Of a DNA stretch of 64,000 nucleotides, positions 11,193 to 21,796 are shown piece after piece. The position numbers and the translations under genes are program-made. Below the pieces are notes generated by a model. That model saw only the letters and a program-made list of their open reading frames with translations. It was not told the origin of the DNA and ran no database searches. Every line of letters starts with the position of its first letter. Positions within the stretch are counted from its first letter, which is position 1. Origin of the DNA: Megamerina dolium (lineage: Eukaryota; Arthropoda; Insecta; Diptera; Megamerinidae). Location of the stretch: assembly GCA_963854835.1 (NCBI GenBank), contig OY978526.1:14587277-14651276 (forward strand), written 5' to 3'.

Positions 11193-12904
11193 TTGGAAAG
11201 ACGCGAGTGTGAGGAGATAGAGATGTGTACCGACAAGAATGAGACTCGAAAATTCTTTGAAAAGATCAAGCGCCTGAGTGGAGATTTAAATCCCGGAGCC
11301 TCTTCTTGTCGTGATGGAAATGGGAATCTGGTTACGGATGTCCAGAGTGTACTGAGCCTATGGAGGGAACACTACTCCACGTTACTGAATGGCGATGCTA
11401 CGAACAATTCCGCCAGTGGAGGAGTTTGCCCGATAACCTCAATTACAGATGATGGTGTTGATGTTCCACCACCCGACTATGACGAGGTTGAAACGGCCAT
11501 TTTAAGGCTGAAGAACAACAAAGCTGCAGGTGCTGATGGCCTGCCTGCCGAGTTGTTTAAGATGATTGGAGGCTCAGTGTTCTCTGTCCTGTACATAAAA
11601 AAGGTGACCCCACAATTTGCGCCAACTACCGTGGAATAAGTCTCCTGAGCATCGCATACAAGGTTCTATCGAGCGTACTGTGTGAAAGGTTGAAGCCTAT
11701 GCTCAGCAACCTGATTGGAACTTATCAGTGTGGCTTCAGACCTGGTAAATCCACCATCGACCAGATTTTCACACTGCGCCAAATCCTGGAGAAGACCCAA
11801 GAAAAACAGATCGACACACACCACCTATTTGTTGATTATAAAGCCGCTTTCGACAGTCCGGTAAGGGATTACCTCTACGCAACAATGTCTGAGTTCGGTA
11901 TTCCTGCAAAGCTCATTCGACTTTGTAGAATGACACTGCATAACTCCCGTTGTGCAGTGAAAATTGGGAAGGACCTCTCCGCACCGTTTAATACCGAACG
12001 GGGTTTCAGACAAGGTGATTCGTTATCGTGCGACTTCTTCAATCTTATTATGGAGAAAATAATACGAGCTGCTGATCTACGACATAATGGCACTATCTTC
12101 AACAAAAGTGTCATGCTGTTAGCGTATGCCGACGATATTGACATAATCGGCATGAACACGCGAGCAGTCAGTGCAGCATTCTCAGAGTTGGAAAGAGAGT
12201 CGCGTCGGATGGGTCTCACGGTGAACGAGGGCAAGACGAAGTATCTAGTGTCAACAAACAAAGAGTCCCGGCGTCTTGGACACCACGTCACTGTTGACAA
12301 CTACGCTTTTGAAGTAGTAAGGGACTTTGTCTATCTTGGAACCAGCATTAACAGCAGTAATGACGTCAGCTTGGAGATCATGCGTAGGATAACTCTTGCT
12401 AACAGGTGTTACTTTGGGCTGAGTAAGCAATTGAGAAGTCGAGCCCTCTCTCGAAGAACGAAAACTACACTCTACAAGTCTCTCATCATGCCTGTCCTAA
12501 CATATGGCGCTGAAGCCTGGACAATTTCCACCTCGGATGAGCGAATACTTGGAGTTTTCGAGAGAAAAGTCCTACGCAAGATCTTTGGACCTATTTGCGT
12601 TGTTGGTGAGTACCGAATAAGGTACAACCATGAGCTGTACGAGCTGTATGCCGATATTGACATAGTAAAGCGCATCAAAATCCAGCGGCTGCGCTGGCTA
12701 GGTCATGTCGAGCGAATGGAAGAACACGCTCCAGCTAAGAAGGTGTTATATTCGGAACCCGCTGGAGGACGACGCAAAAGAGGAAGACCAAACCTCCGGT
12801 GGAAAGACCAAGTACTGGAGAACCTGACGGCGCTTGGAATTTCTAACTGGCGCCAGCTAGCGAAGAACAGAGATGGCTGGCGAAGCATGTTATTTTCGGC
12901 CTAA
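11193..12904 (+). pseudogene. RTE reverse transcriptase domain, frameshifted
   Basis: The segment to 11639 stays in the endonuclease frame and contains LKNNKAAGADGLPAELFK, the start of the reverse transcriptase. A deletion near 11580 then changes frame. The frame from 11690 continues with FRPGKSTIDQ, FVDYKAAFDS and the catalytic LAYADDIDIIG, then a C-terminal region ending at 12904. The active-site YADD is intact, but the shift and deletion remove the block between RT motifs 1 and 3, so the domain is not functional. Confidence 0.88.
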
Positions 12905-12957
12905 ATCGATATTCGGTTGTTATGGCCACATAAGTAAGTAAGTAATGTTTGTTTACA

Positions 12958-15900
12958 ACTTGAAACCTTCACGATCAGTACGTTTAGATACTGTTTATTC
13001 TAGAAGTCGAGCCGAATATTTAGCTTGAATTTTGACTACTTTCTATCACATTCATCCAAATATTTAACTCCAACTTATGTGCACCGAAGATTTTAGCGAA
13101 AATATTTTACATTTCACCTCTATAGAGGCGATTCTTGGGCAGTTCATATATTTTTATGTTCATTTTGTATGGGAGTCCCCAATAGAAGTGGAGCTAGAGG
13201 AGAAGTATGTTCGGAAGAAATATTGAGAAGCAAAAATTTGTGCGCATCGGTCATAAAGTTTACCTCTCTAGAACCGATTCCGCGCCAGCTAAGAGTTCGC
13301 CCCTGGAGTGGTGAAATTTATGACTGTCCCCCATTAATTTTTCCTTCTGAATATTTCCCCATATATTACCATTATTGAACAGAAATCGCCTATAGAGCGA
13401 TGCATTTTCTCCAAACATATTGTGCTTACTCCATAACTCCACTTTATATGGAGCATAGCATACAAAATTTATGTTTTCGAATAGCTGTTTCAACAAAATA
13501 GTAGGCGAGTCCAAATCGAAAATGTTTATGGGCAATCTCCACTACAAATTGTTGTTGTTGTTCTCAATACAAACTTTTATATTTGATGAGTAAAGAAGAT
13601 AGTAAAATCCCCACGTAGATAATCACACAAAATGAATGCTCTTCAATGGGTCACAATAAGAAGCACTGCTACATTTAAAAATAAAACAGTCAAAATTAAA
13701 TGTCAAAATTAAGTCAAAATGGACTTAAGATTATTTTATTTTATAAAAAAAAAATGGAGTGAATGCAATTAAATTTGTATGGGATTTATATCAAAATAAT
13801 TGCTTTGCTGTACGGCCTACTTTTCTGAAACATATATAGACTGTATAACGAGGTACAGAGTGTACTATGTTCATTCGCATGAAATTTCACCAGCAAATAT
13901 AAATTTTCTTCATGTGAAGAGCAACATTAGACGCCTTAGAACGGTAGAAATTTTATGTGAAGTTTACAGCGATAAGTTTACATGAAACTCAAACACATTA
14001 AACAAATTCAACTTCGAGGGAAGTTTTAAAAAATGTACAACTCCAAATTAGGCCTGAAATGTCACCTTCATTTGGGGTCTACACTTTTTTCTTCTCATAT
14101 ATAATTAGGTACGCAACCATTGTTTATATAAGTATTTAAGTATGTATTATAACAAAATTTAATCATATATTTAATACATTGTATGCAATAATACATATGA
14201 ATAGGATAGGTACGTATATACATACTTAAACACCTGTTACACAAACAAATCTTCATAAAATAGAACTTAATGAATTTACAATCTACAAAAGGAGATACGA
14301 AAAATTGCTGCAACAAATTAAAGGAAATGCCTGCAAACATACACGTGATAATACTACCATCAACAGTACAGCCTACGGCATAAGTACTCAATTTAAATTT
14401 ACACACAGGCATACACGCACATACATTTATGTATATAAATATATGATTCTTCTAAGACAAGTACATGCACATATCCACACATTAGGATGAGTACATTACT
14501 ACTCAAGTGTAATGGTGCAATTCTCCTCATCTAATCACCTGTGTCTCAAAAAGTGCAAAAAGTGCTCACATCAACGACCGATTTAAATCACAAGTCAGTG
14601 ATGTTAATGAGTGATAGCAATGTGTAACTACTTGAGTGTCGTTTGTAATTGCATAATTATGATTTTTGTTTGTTTTTGTGATAAAAGCTAGTGAGCTAGT
14701 TAGATAAATAAAAGCAACGCTAAATTGTATTACTTTGAGAGCAAGGGAATCAACATTTTTTCCCCCGTAAAATTACCTATGATATGTATTGCTAAAATTG
14801 TTCATTATTTCTTGACGTTTACATATATTTTTCATTTTTAATTACATTTTATTTATTGCATTTTAATCGTCATCGATGGTATCATAAGCACCCCAACTTG
14901 TAATTGATGCTTTCTGCTTATTAAACTTTTTTCCTACTTTAACGAAATAATTATGAGTGCAAGCAACTTTCACATTTTTTGCATTCAACAGATGCACGAT
15001 TACGATTCGTGTCGTACATGGTACGTTAATAGTATACGAATTTTACATGCATACCTGCCCGTCCGCTTTAACCCTTTTTACTTTGCACATCTTTTAATAG
15101 AATAGTGTGATGTGCCGTATCGTAGCTGCCTACAAACATTGCAATGCAGTGCAATCGTAAAACGCAATGCGCAACGCAATTAACGTCAGCATTTGTTGTT
15201 ACTTAGCTACTAGTTTTACATATACATTTATATGTACATGCGTTTATGCACATCGTGTTTGTTTACGACTGTCATCACAGAAGCGCATCTATAGCAAATG
15301 TGTAACATATAAGTATGTGCAACACTAATGCATGTCTTGTTGCACAAAAAAGCCTTGCAGCATAAAATTCTATCTATGATCGTAAATGTTTTGTGTGAGC
15401 GCACAATAAATAGTGATCTAAAAATATTATCTCTAGTATTACATAGCTAGAGGCTGTTGTGGTATGAATAGACTTCAACTAGATTGTGGAATTTTTGGTT
15501 TTTGTCTCCTCTTTCTAAATACTTACCGATAGTGTTTGGGAATTTCTGTTATCTCACTTTTTACATACATTGATTGGCTCCTACAGTTTAATGTACTCCA
15601 TGAGAGAAGAAATGTAAGCTATTTTCACGATTTTTTCGTTTATGCGAAATATTAATAGAATAAAATAAACTAATGATTCTTAAGAGTAAACACTAAAATA
15701 TTCAATAATTGAATGTTTAGTTTAAGTAAAAAAAACAAAGTAGTTAAGTTGGTACCTAAAGTTTATATTGGGGATATATGATAAAAGTGTGAAAAAAATC
15801 AACAAGTGTTTGTCAATAAATAAATACTTACATTAATAGTAGAGATAATAAATATAAAGTATGTGGGTCAACAAAAATATCAATTTGATATTAATATTGA

Positions 15901-15970
15901 TATAAGTACTTTTGTTTATTTATTCCAAGATTCACAAATTGATCATCTGATGATCTCTCTATCTTTCATC
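12958..15970. other. Intergenic, possible MITE at 13119-13397, no gene seen
   Basis: AT-rich DNA. An imperfect inverted pair (CTCTATAGAGGCGATT near 13119 and AATCGCCTATAGAG near 13383) bounds about 280 bp of less AT-rich sequence and could be a MITE, but no target duplication was found. A 69-residue frame inside it has no recognisable domain. No gene was supported elsewhere up to 15970. Confidence 0.35.
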
Positions 15971-16420
15971 AGTTAATATTGTAGTCTATAATAATGGAAA
16001 TTAAAGTTGAAGATTGTAGAAAAATACATACATAAATACATAAAATATATACAAAGCTATGGCGTATTTACTGAAAAAGATGGAACAATTATTTCCCTTT
16101 CTTAAAACTGCGAAAAAGGGTTGGCATTGTGATTCAATTTTTGGTGTAACTTTTCCAAATCTTTTCAAATATTTACTATTACAATTTAAGTGAATATTAT
16201 TTTTGCAGAGCTATATTGCAACATTAAGTTCTATCACAATAGTAATCAACTATACAAAATAAAAACTTAAAATATGTATTTTCTGGCGACAACGATACAA
16301 TGTCCTACACATGGCATCAATTATCGGTTGCAATAGTCATTTAAATTGTTATTCAAATTGCACATAATTTGTTTTTTAACAACAATAAAAAACAAACTAA
16401 ACGAATAATTTATAAAAACT
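15971..16420. repeat. Direct repeat flanking Fanzor copy B, left copy
   Basis: Begins GTTAATATTGTAGTCTATAA and matches 19873-20315 in the same orientation almost base for base, apart from about 20 extra bases here and a small gap near the end. The two copies abut the two ends of the copy B element, so it sits exactly between a duplicated stretch of about 0.43 kb. Confidence 0.88.
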
Positions 16421-16422
16421 TG

Positions 16423-16542
16423 TATCTAAGCATAAGCTTAAACCCCCTTCAAATGCATGAAGGGGGTCAAGTGACCACAGTACACATCACTTAGAGGCAC
16501 TTTGTTTCTTCTTTCTCTTCTTCATCGGCGGGGGCTCATCGT
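16423..16542 (-). ncRNA. Candidate omega-RNA region 3' of Fanzor copy B (inference)
   Basis: Covers the last Fanzor exon and the conserved 3' UTR, which ends in a strong stem-loop before homology with copy C stops. In known Fanzor systems the guide RNA scaffold is transcribed from this position and the guide comes from DNA just beyond the element end. No sequence signature proves an RNA here. Confidence 0.25.
16442..16467. repeat. 3'-terminal hairpin of Fanzor element, copy B
   Basis: ACCCCCTTCA (16442-16451) and TGAAGGGGGT (16458-16467) are perfect 10-bp arms around a 6-nt loop. It lies about 20 bp downstream of the Fanzor stop codon and close to the point where element homology ends. It is conserved in copy C. 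Confidence 0.88.
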
Positions 16543-17666
16543 CCTGAAAAGAGAAATAAATGAAAAAGTGATTGATTAGATGATGTTTGATTCGATATAT
16601 TGCGCGAGATTCAACTTACGTTGTTACGGTGGAAGTTTGGATGAGTCTCAATTCCCCGGATGAGGCACTCGCCTATGTATAGAATATTCACGCCAGCGTT
16701 GACGTCCCGATTCCAACAAGTACGGCAATTTGGGCAAAATTGGTACCTGTGTGGAGATCGGGACGTGATGTTTTCGGCGTGGCATTTCCCACACAACTTC
16801 GTCGTCCGGAACTCGTTCACATACATTATATCTGCAACGCGGCTCTTCAGCGCAGAGATCAGTTTCGGCTTTGGCGTTCGGATGTAACCACGCATCGGCG
16901 AGTTCGCAGCAATGGTGGTTGATCCAATGCATACCAACGCATTGGATCCAGTCGCTTTCAGATCGGTGCCTATGATCTCTGTCGCTATGCGGTGCGCTGC
17001 CTTCTCAGTGCATATGAACGTTTGCAGCTTTAGGCGCGTGACTCGTCTCTGCGAAAATATCTCTTGCTTTGCGGCAAATATACTCAGCTGATATCGTGTG
17101 TAACTGCGAAAATCAGCTGAGTATGGTGACAGCTGCCGCAACTTCTGTTCTTCTTCAGAGATATTTTCGCTGGTCTTGGTCTGTGTCCAGCGTTGCAGTT
17201 TGACCTTTCTTGAATGGTACCCTGCCTCGTGTTGGTACCTGCTATTTGAGATCTTCAGCGGCAAGCCATTCCGAGTTCCCCCCACAATGAGACGGAGGCC
17301 GGGATCGAGACCGATTTTGATGTCGTAATCGGTATTTCGGATTTTGCTCAAATCCCCAGCATAATCATTTGCTTTCTTATGGCACTTGACCCGCGATGTT
17401 GTGGCTGCTGCTGCCTGCAGGGTCTTATCCATGCAAAATGATATGCTGACGCCGTCCGTCATCATTGAATAACCGAACTTTTTCGATGTGGTCTCAGGGA
17501 ACTCGAAATACTTGCGCCATTCAGCGTCTCGGTTAGGCTCAAACGCTTTCTGGCTACCCTTAAACAGACCAAGATTACATAATGTGGCCCACAGTTGAGA
17601 CGAGTCGTACCGTACGTGATGCGCTCCGAATTTCTTTATCGCTGAGACACTTTTTATACCCTGCAT
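16487..17666 (-). CDS. Fanzor nuclease copy B, 5'-truncated, two exons with C-terminal NLS
   Basis: Exon 1 runs 17666-16620 (349 codons). A 76-nt intron follows (GTAAGT ... CTCTTTTCAG). Exon 2 (16543-16487) encodes DDEPPPMKKRKKKQSASK, a basic tail fitting a nuclear localisation signal. Visible motifs, numbered on the frame from 17666, are RuvC-I IGLDPG with Asp121, a Glu in VNEFRTTKLC (Glu285), a zinc ribbon CGKC (292/295) and CPNC (311/314), and RuvC-III NRDVNAG with Asp321. The family role is RNA-guided DNA cleavage in the nucleus. The first nine or so residues derive from an inserted repeat, and about 92 native N-terminal residues seen in copy A are lost. The frame is otherwise intact, but activity without the N-terminus is doubtful. 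Confidence 0.88.
17051..17170. repeat. Nested three-stem palindrome within Fanzor copy B
   Basis: Three perfect inverted pairs are nested in 120 bp: GCGAAAATATCTCT 17051-17064 with 17157-17170; TTGCGGCA 17069-17076 with 17134-17141; ATACTCAGCTGAT 17080-17092 with 17112-17124. It lies in the coding region between RuvC-I and the later catalytic motifs. Confidence 0.9.
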
Positions 17667-19307
17667 AATGCAATATGCATGGTATATTCATTTCGGTCAG
17701 ATGTTTGTGTCCACTTGAAGGAATCTCCGGAGATATAGACATAGATATATATTCGTGATCAGCGTCGATTAAATTTTCGATTTAACGATGTCCGTCCGTC
17801 CGTCCGTCCGTCCGTCCGTCTGTCTGTCACCTGGCTGGTTCGCACGATAACTTGAGTAAATATTGAGCTATTTCGATGAAATTTGGCATAAGTAATCTAT
17901 GATCCAAGGGTACGGAGGGGATTGATATTGGGCATGATCGGTCAATAACCACGCCCACACCAAGCATTCAAAGCGATTAACCTCGAAATTTTCAAAATCT
18001 TTAACTTGCTATAACTCACATAATATACCACTTGGGACAACAATATTTTGCACATAGACTTATGTTATACTACTATATAACCTCGCCAAAAGTGGTTGAG
18101 CCACGCCTACTTTTTAGCGTAGCTCTCATACAAAGTGTCTGTACTTCTTTAAAATTTAAACTGCTGTAACTTCTACAATCTTCTCTCTAGAATAACCATA
18201 ATTGACACTTAGATTAACATAGTAGTCGGAAATAATATGGCAGAAAATCAGTGTGCCACGCCTACTCCTTTTTGGGTCTCCCATACAAAGTTGCGGAAAT
18301 TAAAAAAATGTTACCGGTTATAACTTGCAAACTATTCAGCGTAGAATAACGAGATTTAAGGTGTGGATTAGTATTGTACGAGCAACTAGGCTCACAGAAA
18401 ATGGGTGCACCACGCCCACTATTTATCGTAGCCCCCATACAAATTTTAAATTGAAACAGCTGTAACTTCGGTAATCTTCTGTCTAGAATAACCATAATTG
18501 ACACTTAAATTAATATCGTAGTCGGAAATAATCTGGCAGAAAATGAGTGTGCCACGCTCACTCCTTCATGAGTCTCCCATACAAAGTCAAGGGAATTAAA
18601 CTAAAACTTTTAAGCTCCATAACTTACAAACCATTTAGTGTAGGACAACGAGATTTAAGGTATGGATAAGTATTGTACGAGCAACTAGGCTCATAGAAAA
18701 TGGGCGTGCCATGCCCACTGTTTATTGCAGCCCCCATACAAAATGAGTGAAATTCTTTTAAATTTAAACAGCTGTAACTTCGGCAATCTCCTGCCTAAAA
18801 TAACCATAATTGACACTTAGATTAACATGGTAGTCGGAAATAATATGGCAGAAAATCTGCGTACCACGCCCACTTCTTATTGGGGCTCCCATACAAAGTT
18901 GAGGAAATTAAACAAAAATGTTAACCACCATAACTTAGAAACTATTCAACGTAGGACAACCAAATTTAAGGTGTGGATTGATATTGAAATATTAATTAGA
19001 TATACCAGAAAGAGATACGTCACTCCCACTTTTTATATAGCTTCCATATAAAGTCTCGGATTTATATTAAACATTAAAACACCCATAACTTACTAATTAA
19101 TACGACTAGGTCAACCCATTGCAACCTATGTAGTTTAGTATTATAGGCAGAAATTGATCCTCCAAAATTGGTGAGGTACGCCTGCTTCTTATTGTAGGTC
19201 CTATACAAAGTAGTGGAAGAAAAGGATGGATATACGAGCAAACTTTTTATATATACCTCTACATATGCAGGGTATAATTTGGTCGGCCCCAGCCGACTGT
19301 AAGGAGA
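17656..19307. repeat. Satellite-like dispersed repeat inserted in the Fanzor element, copy 1
   Basis: A 1.65-kb non-coding repeat inserted in the T-run that is unbroken at 3571-3581. It starts ATACCCTGCATAATGC and near its end has the inverse ATGCAGGGTAT, followed by a short hairpin GTCGGCCCCAGCCGAC. A GTCC tetranucleotide run lies near 17790-17830. The body contains about eight degenerate units spaced near 152 bp, each with a CCACGCCCACT-like core and CCCATACAAA. Alternate units are more alike, giving a period near 303 bp. No protein is encoded. A truncated relative lies at 21283-21490. Confidence 0.85.
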
Positions 19308-19872
19308 TTTTTTTTTTATTAAGTTGCTACTGTAGAATTAGATTTGAAAGATTTTCATAAATATAAACATATAAACATAACCAAATGGACATTAAATTAA
19401 TACAATATCCTAAACATTATTAATTGTTAACGCAATATATATTTTTACATGCTTAATTTATGGAATATTTTTTAACGACGGTAGATGTACTTGCTCAATA
19501 TTTTGAAATTTGATATTTATTGAAAACAACGTTGTTTAATTCTATGGCATCAGTGAGTTTTATAGTTTGATATCAAACATTAGTGTGAAGTCGGGCTTTT
19601 ATGAAAATTAAAAATCTTTAAAATATTCGAATGTATCAACGTCAACAAAATTACAAATTATCTACCAATTATTCGAAAATATTTGACCCGCACATCGATC
19701 TAATATACCTTTTGTATTATTTAACAATTTTCAACAATTTGGACCAATTGCACCAAAATGGCAGCATTATATTCTTTGTAACTTCAAATTATATATATGT
19801 GTATGTATCAATGTGCATATATTTTGCAACTTCATGTAGTGGACCTAAGGCATGATTAGATTATTTTGAAGC
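19308..19872. repeat. 5' tail of the Fanzor element, copy 2 (copy B)
   Basis: Almost identical to 3575-4143 but cut off 120 bp earlier, after TTTTGAAGCT, where the right-hand copy of the 0.43-kb direct repeat begins. Confidence 0.9.
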
Positions 19873-20315
19873 TGTTAATATTGTAGTCTATAATAATGGA
19901 AATTAAAGTTGAAGATTGTAGAAAAATACATACAAAGCTATGGCGTATTTACTGAAAAAGATGGAACAATTATTTCCCTTTCTTAAAACTGCGAAAAAGG
20001 GTTGGCATTGTGATTCAATTTTTGGTGTAACTTTTCCAAATCTTTTCAAATATTTACTATTACAATTTAAGTGAATATTATTTTTGCAGAGCTATATTGC
20101 AACATTAAGTTCTATCACAATAGTATTCAACTATACAAAATAAAAACTTAAAATATGTATTTTCTGGCGACAACGATACAATGTCCTACACATGGCATCA
20201 ATTATCGGTTGCAATAGTCATTTAAATTGCTATTCAAATTGCACATAATTTGTTTTTTAACAACAATAAAAAACAAACTCGAATAATAATCTAATATATT
20301 TTATAAACATGTTTT
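19873..20315. repeat. Direct repeat flanking Fanzor copy B, right copy
   Basis: Same-orientation copy of 15971-16420, starting immediately at the 5' end of the copy B element. It lacks about 20 bp of an ATACATA-type stretch and carries a small insertion near its end. Confidence 0.88.
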
Positions 20316-20371
20316 ATTTGTTTACAATAGAATAAGAACATGTTACTCACTTGACAGCAGTGCGAAATGTC

Positions 20372-20453
20372 GACGAGGTGGCCGAGTGGTTAAGGCGTTG
20401 GACTGCTAATCCAATGTGCTCTGCACGCGTGGGTTCGAATCCCATCCTCGTCG
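20372..20453 (+). tRNA. tRNA-Ser (anticodon GCT)
   Basis: An 82-nt cloverleaf with acceptor GACGAGG pairing with CCTCGTC and a G discriminator. It has the A box TGGCCGAGTGGTTAAGG, an anticodon loop CTGCTAA giving GCT, a class-II long variable arm and the B box GGTTCGAATCC. A T-run follows 8 nt after the 3' end and fits a Pol III terminator. Two identical genes lie nearby on the other strand. Confidence 0.97.
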
Positions 20454-20763
20454 CAAACCCTTTTTTTCTTTTGATTATATATATTCTATAGGTAATTATT
20501 CTTATACTGAATAATTTAATTTATAAGAATATCTAATAAAACGTGTTCATATATATGCAAGTAAATATGTTTAATTTATATGTACATTACCAACCCTTGT
20601 TCCCATATTCTATCTTAATTATTTTTTTTGCTATATCACAATTTATATTCAATTAATTTTGTACATATGTATACTTGGTAATATACTAGTATACAAACAA
20701 TATATGATATTTTAAAAAAGAAAGAAAACATTTACATGAAGCATGAATAGAAAAAAAGCGTCT

Positions 20764-20845
20764 CGACGAGGATGGGATTCGAACCCACGCGTGCAGAGCA
20801 CATTGGATTAGCAGTCCAACGCCTTAACCACTCGGCCACCTCGTC
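20764..20845 (-). tRNA. tRNA-Ser (anticodon GCT)
   Basis: Exact reverse-complement copy of the 20372-20453 gene, all arms intact. The minus-strand 3' flank has a T-run (A-run at 20752-20758) as terminator. Confidence 0.97.
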
Positions 20846-21282
20846 ATCGACCTTCAATTGAGCATGTCACAATTTTCTTCATTTCTACGAATTGACACTG
20901 CTTTATCGACGATACTAGAGACTTGGTCAATGATAACACAGAGTGCAGTAAATTTCCTATAAATAAGGTGCTCTTTTTACAAGCGAAATTATATCGCGAG
21001 TAACGTCCACCAAATATTTCTGTTCAATAAAATGGCATTCGATTCCTAGACTGTTTTGAAGAATCCTACACAGTTATCTTTTAATAAAATAAAATATATG
21101 TAAATATTTCGTTAATATTTTGATAAAAAAAATACATAAAATCACAAAAACTTCTGTATGCCTATGTCAATGAAATGAAATGATGAAAAATTATATATGC
21201 ACCATAACGAAATTTTCTTCATATTCTTCATTCGATTACACCGTGAAAAGTAATGGCATGATGAAAATGCGAAAATCTTTAT

Positions 21283-21490
21283 TTTGACGAAATTTGGCAT
21301 GAGTATCCTATGATCCAAGGGTACGAAGGGGATTGATATTGGTCATGATCGGTCAACTGCCACGACCACACCTAGCATTCAAAATGACTTTTAAAATCTT
21401 TAACTTGCTATAACTCAGTACACCATCTAGAACAACAATATTTGGCACGTATAATTATGTTATACTGCTACATAATCCGGCCGAAATGGG
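21283..21490. repeat. Truncated copy of the satellite-like repeat
   Basis: Matches the first part of the 17656-19307 repeat (around 17875-18100), including GATCCAAGGGTACG and the GATTGATATTGG stretch, with more divergence than the two full copies. It has neither terminus. Confidence 0.75.
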
Positions 21491-21714
21491 CAAATTAGAT
21501 CAAGCAATTTTTGATTAAAATTGAATTTGCAAAAACAACAATTAATAAAATTAATTAAATGGATTATGTAGCTGCTAGATAAATTGTGTACATATATTCT
21601 CACAGGGAGAAAGAAGAGGTTAAGAAAATCACCAAACAACGGCGGAAAAAGCATTAAAAATATAATTTTAAAAGAGAAAAGAAAAATATTATTATAAAGG
21701 AAAAAAAAAGATTG

Positions 21715-21796
21715 CGACGAGGATGGGATTCGAACCCACGCGTGCAGAGCACATTGGATTAGCAGTCCAACGCCTTAACCACTCGGCCACCTCGTC
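21715..21796 (-). tRNA. tRNA-Ser (anticodon GCT)
   Basis: Third identical 82-nt copy, same orientation as the second. The A-run upstream on the plus strand (21701-21709) is a T-run terminator for this minus-strand gene. The flanks differ from the other copies, so only the gene body is conserved. Confidence 0.97.

Larger units (their letters stand above)
9650..12944 (+). mobile_element. RTE-type non-LTR retrotransposon, full-length but inactivated
   Basis: A 3.3-kb element bounded by an exact 13-bp direct repeat ATGTTTGTTTACA (9637-9649 and 12945-12957), which is a clear target-site duplication. It carries an apurinic-type endonuclease frame followed by a reverse transcriptase and ends in a short GTAA repeat, as RTE-clade elements do. 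Size and domain order fit a complete RTE copy. The coding region is broken by stops at 11022 and 11190 and by a deletion with frameshift near 11580-11640. A 3' fragment of a sister copy lies at 32640-33113. Confidence 0.93.

Noticed and set aside
16421..16470. Helitron 3' end (hairpin before the terminus)
   Set aside because: The hairpin is suggestive, but no CTRR terminus follows at the right spacing and there is no Rep/helicase frame.
17790..17830. CRISPR-like or regulatory array at the GTCC run
   Set aside because: It is a simple tetranucleotide repeat without spacers. No CRISPR array occurs anywhere in the window.
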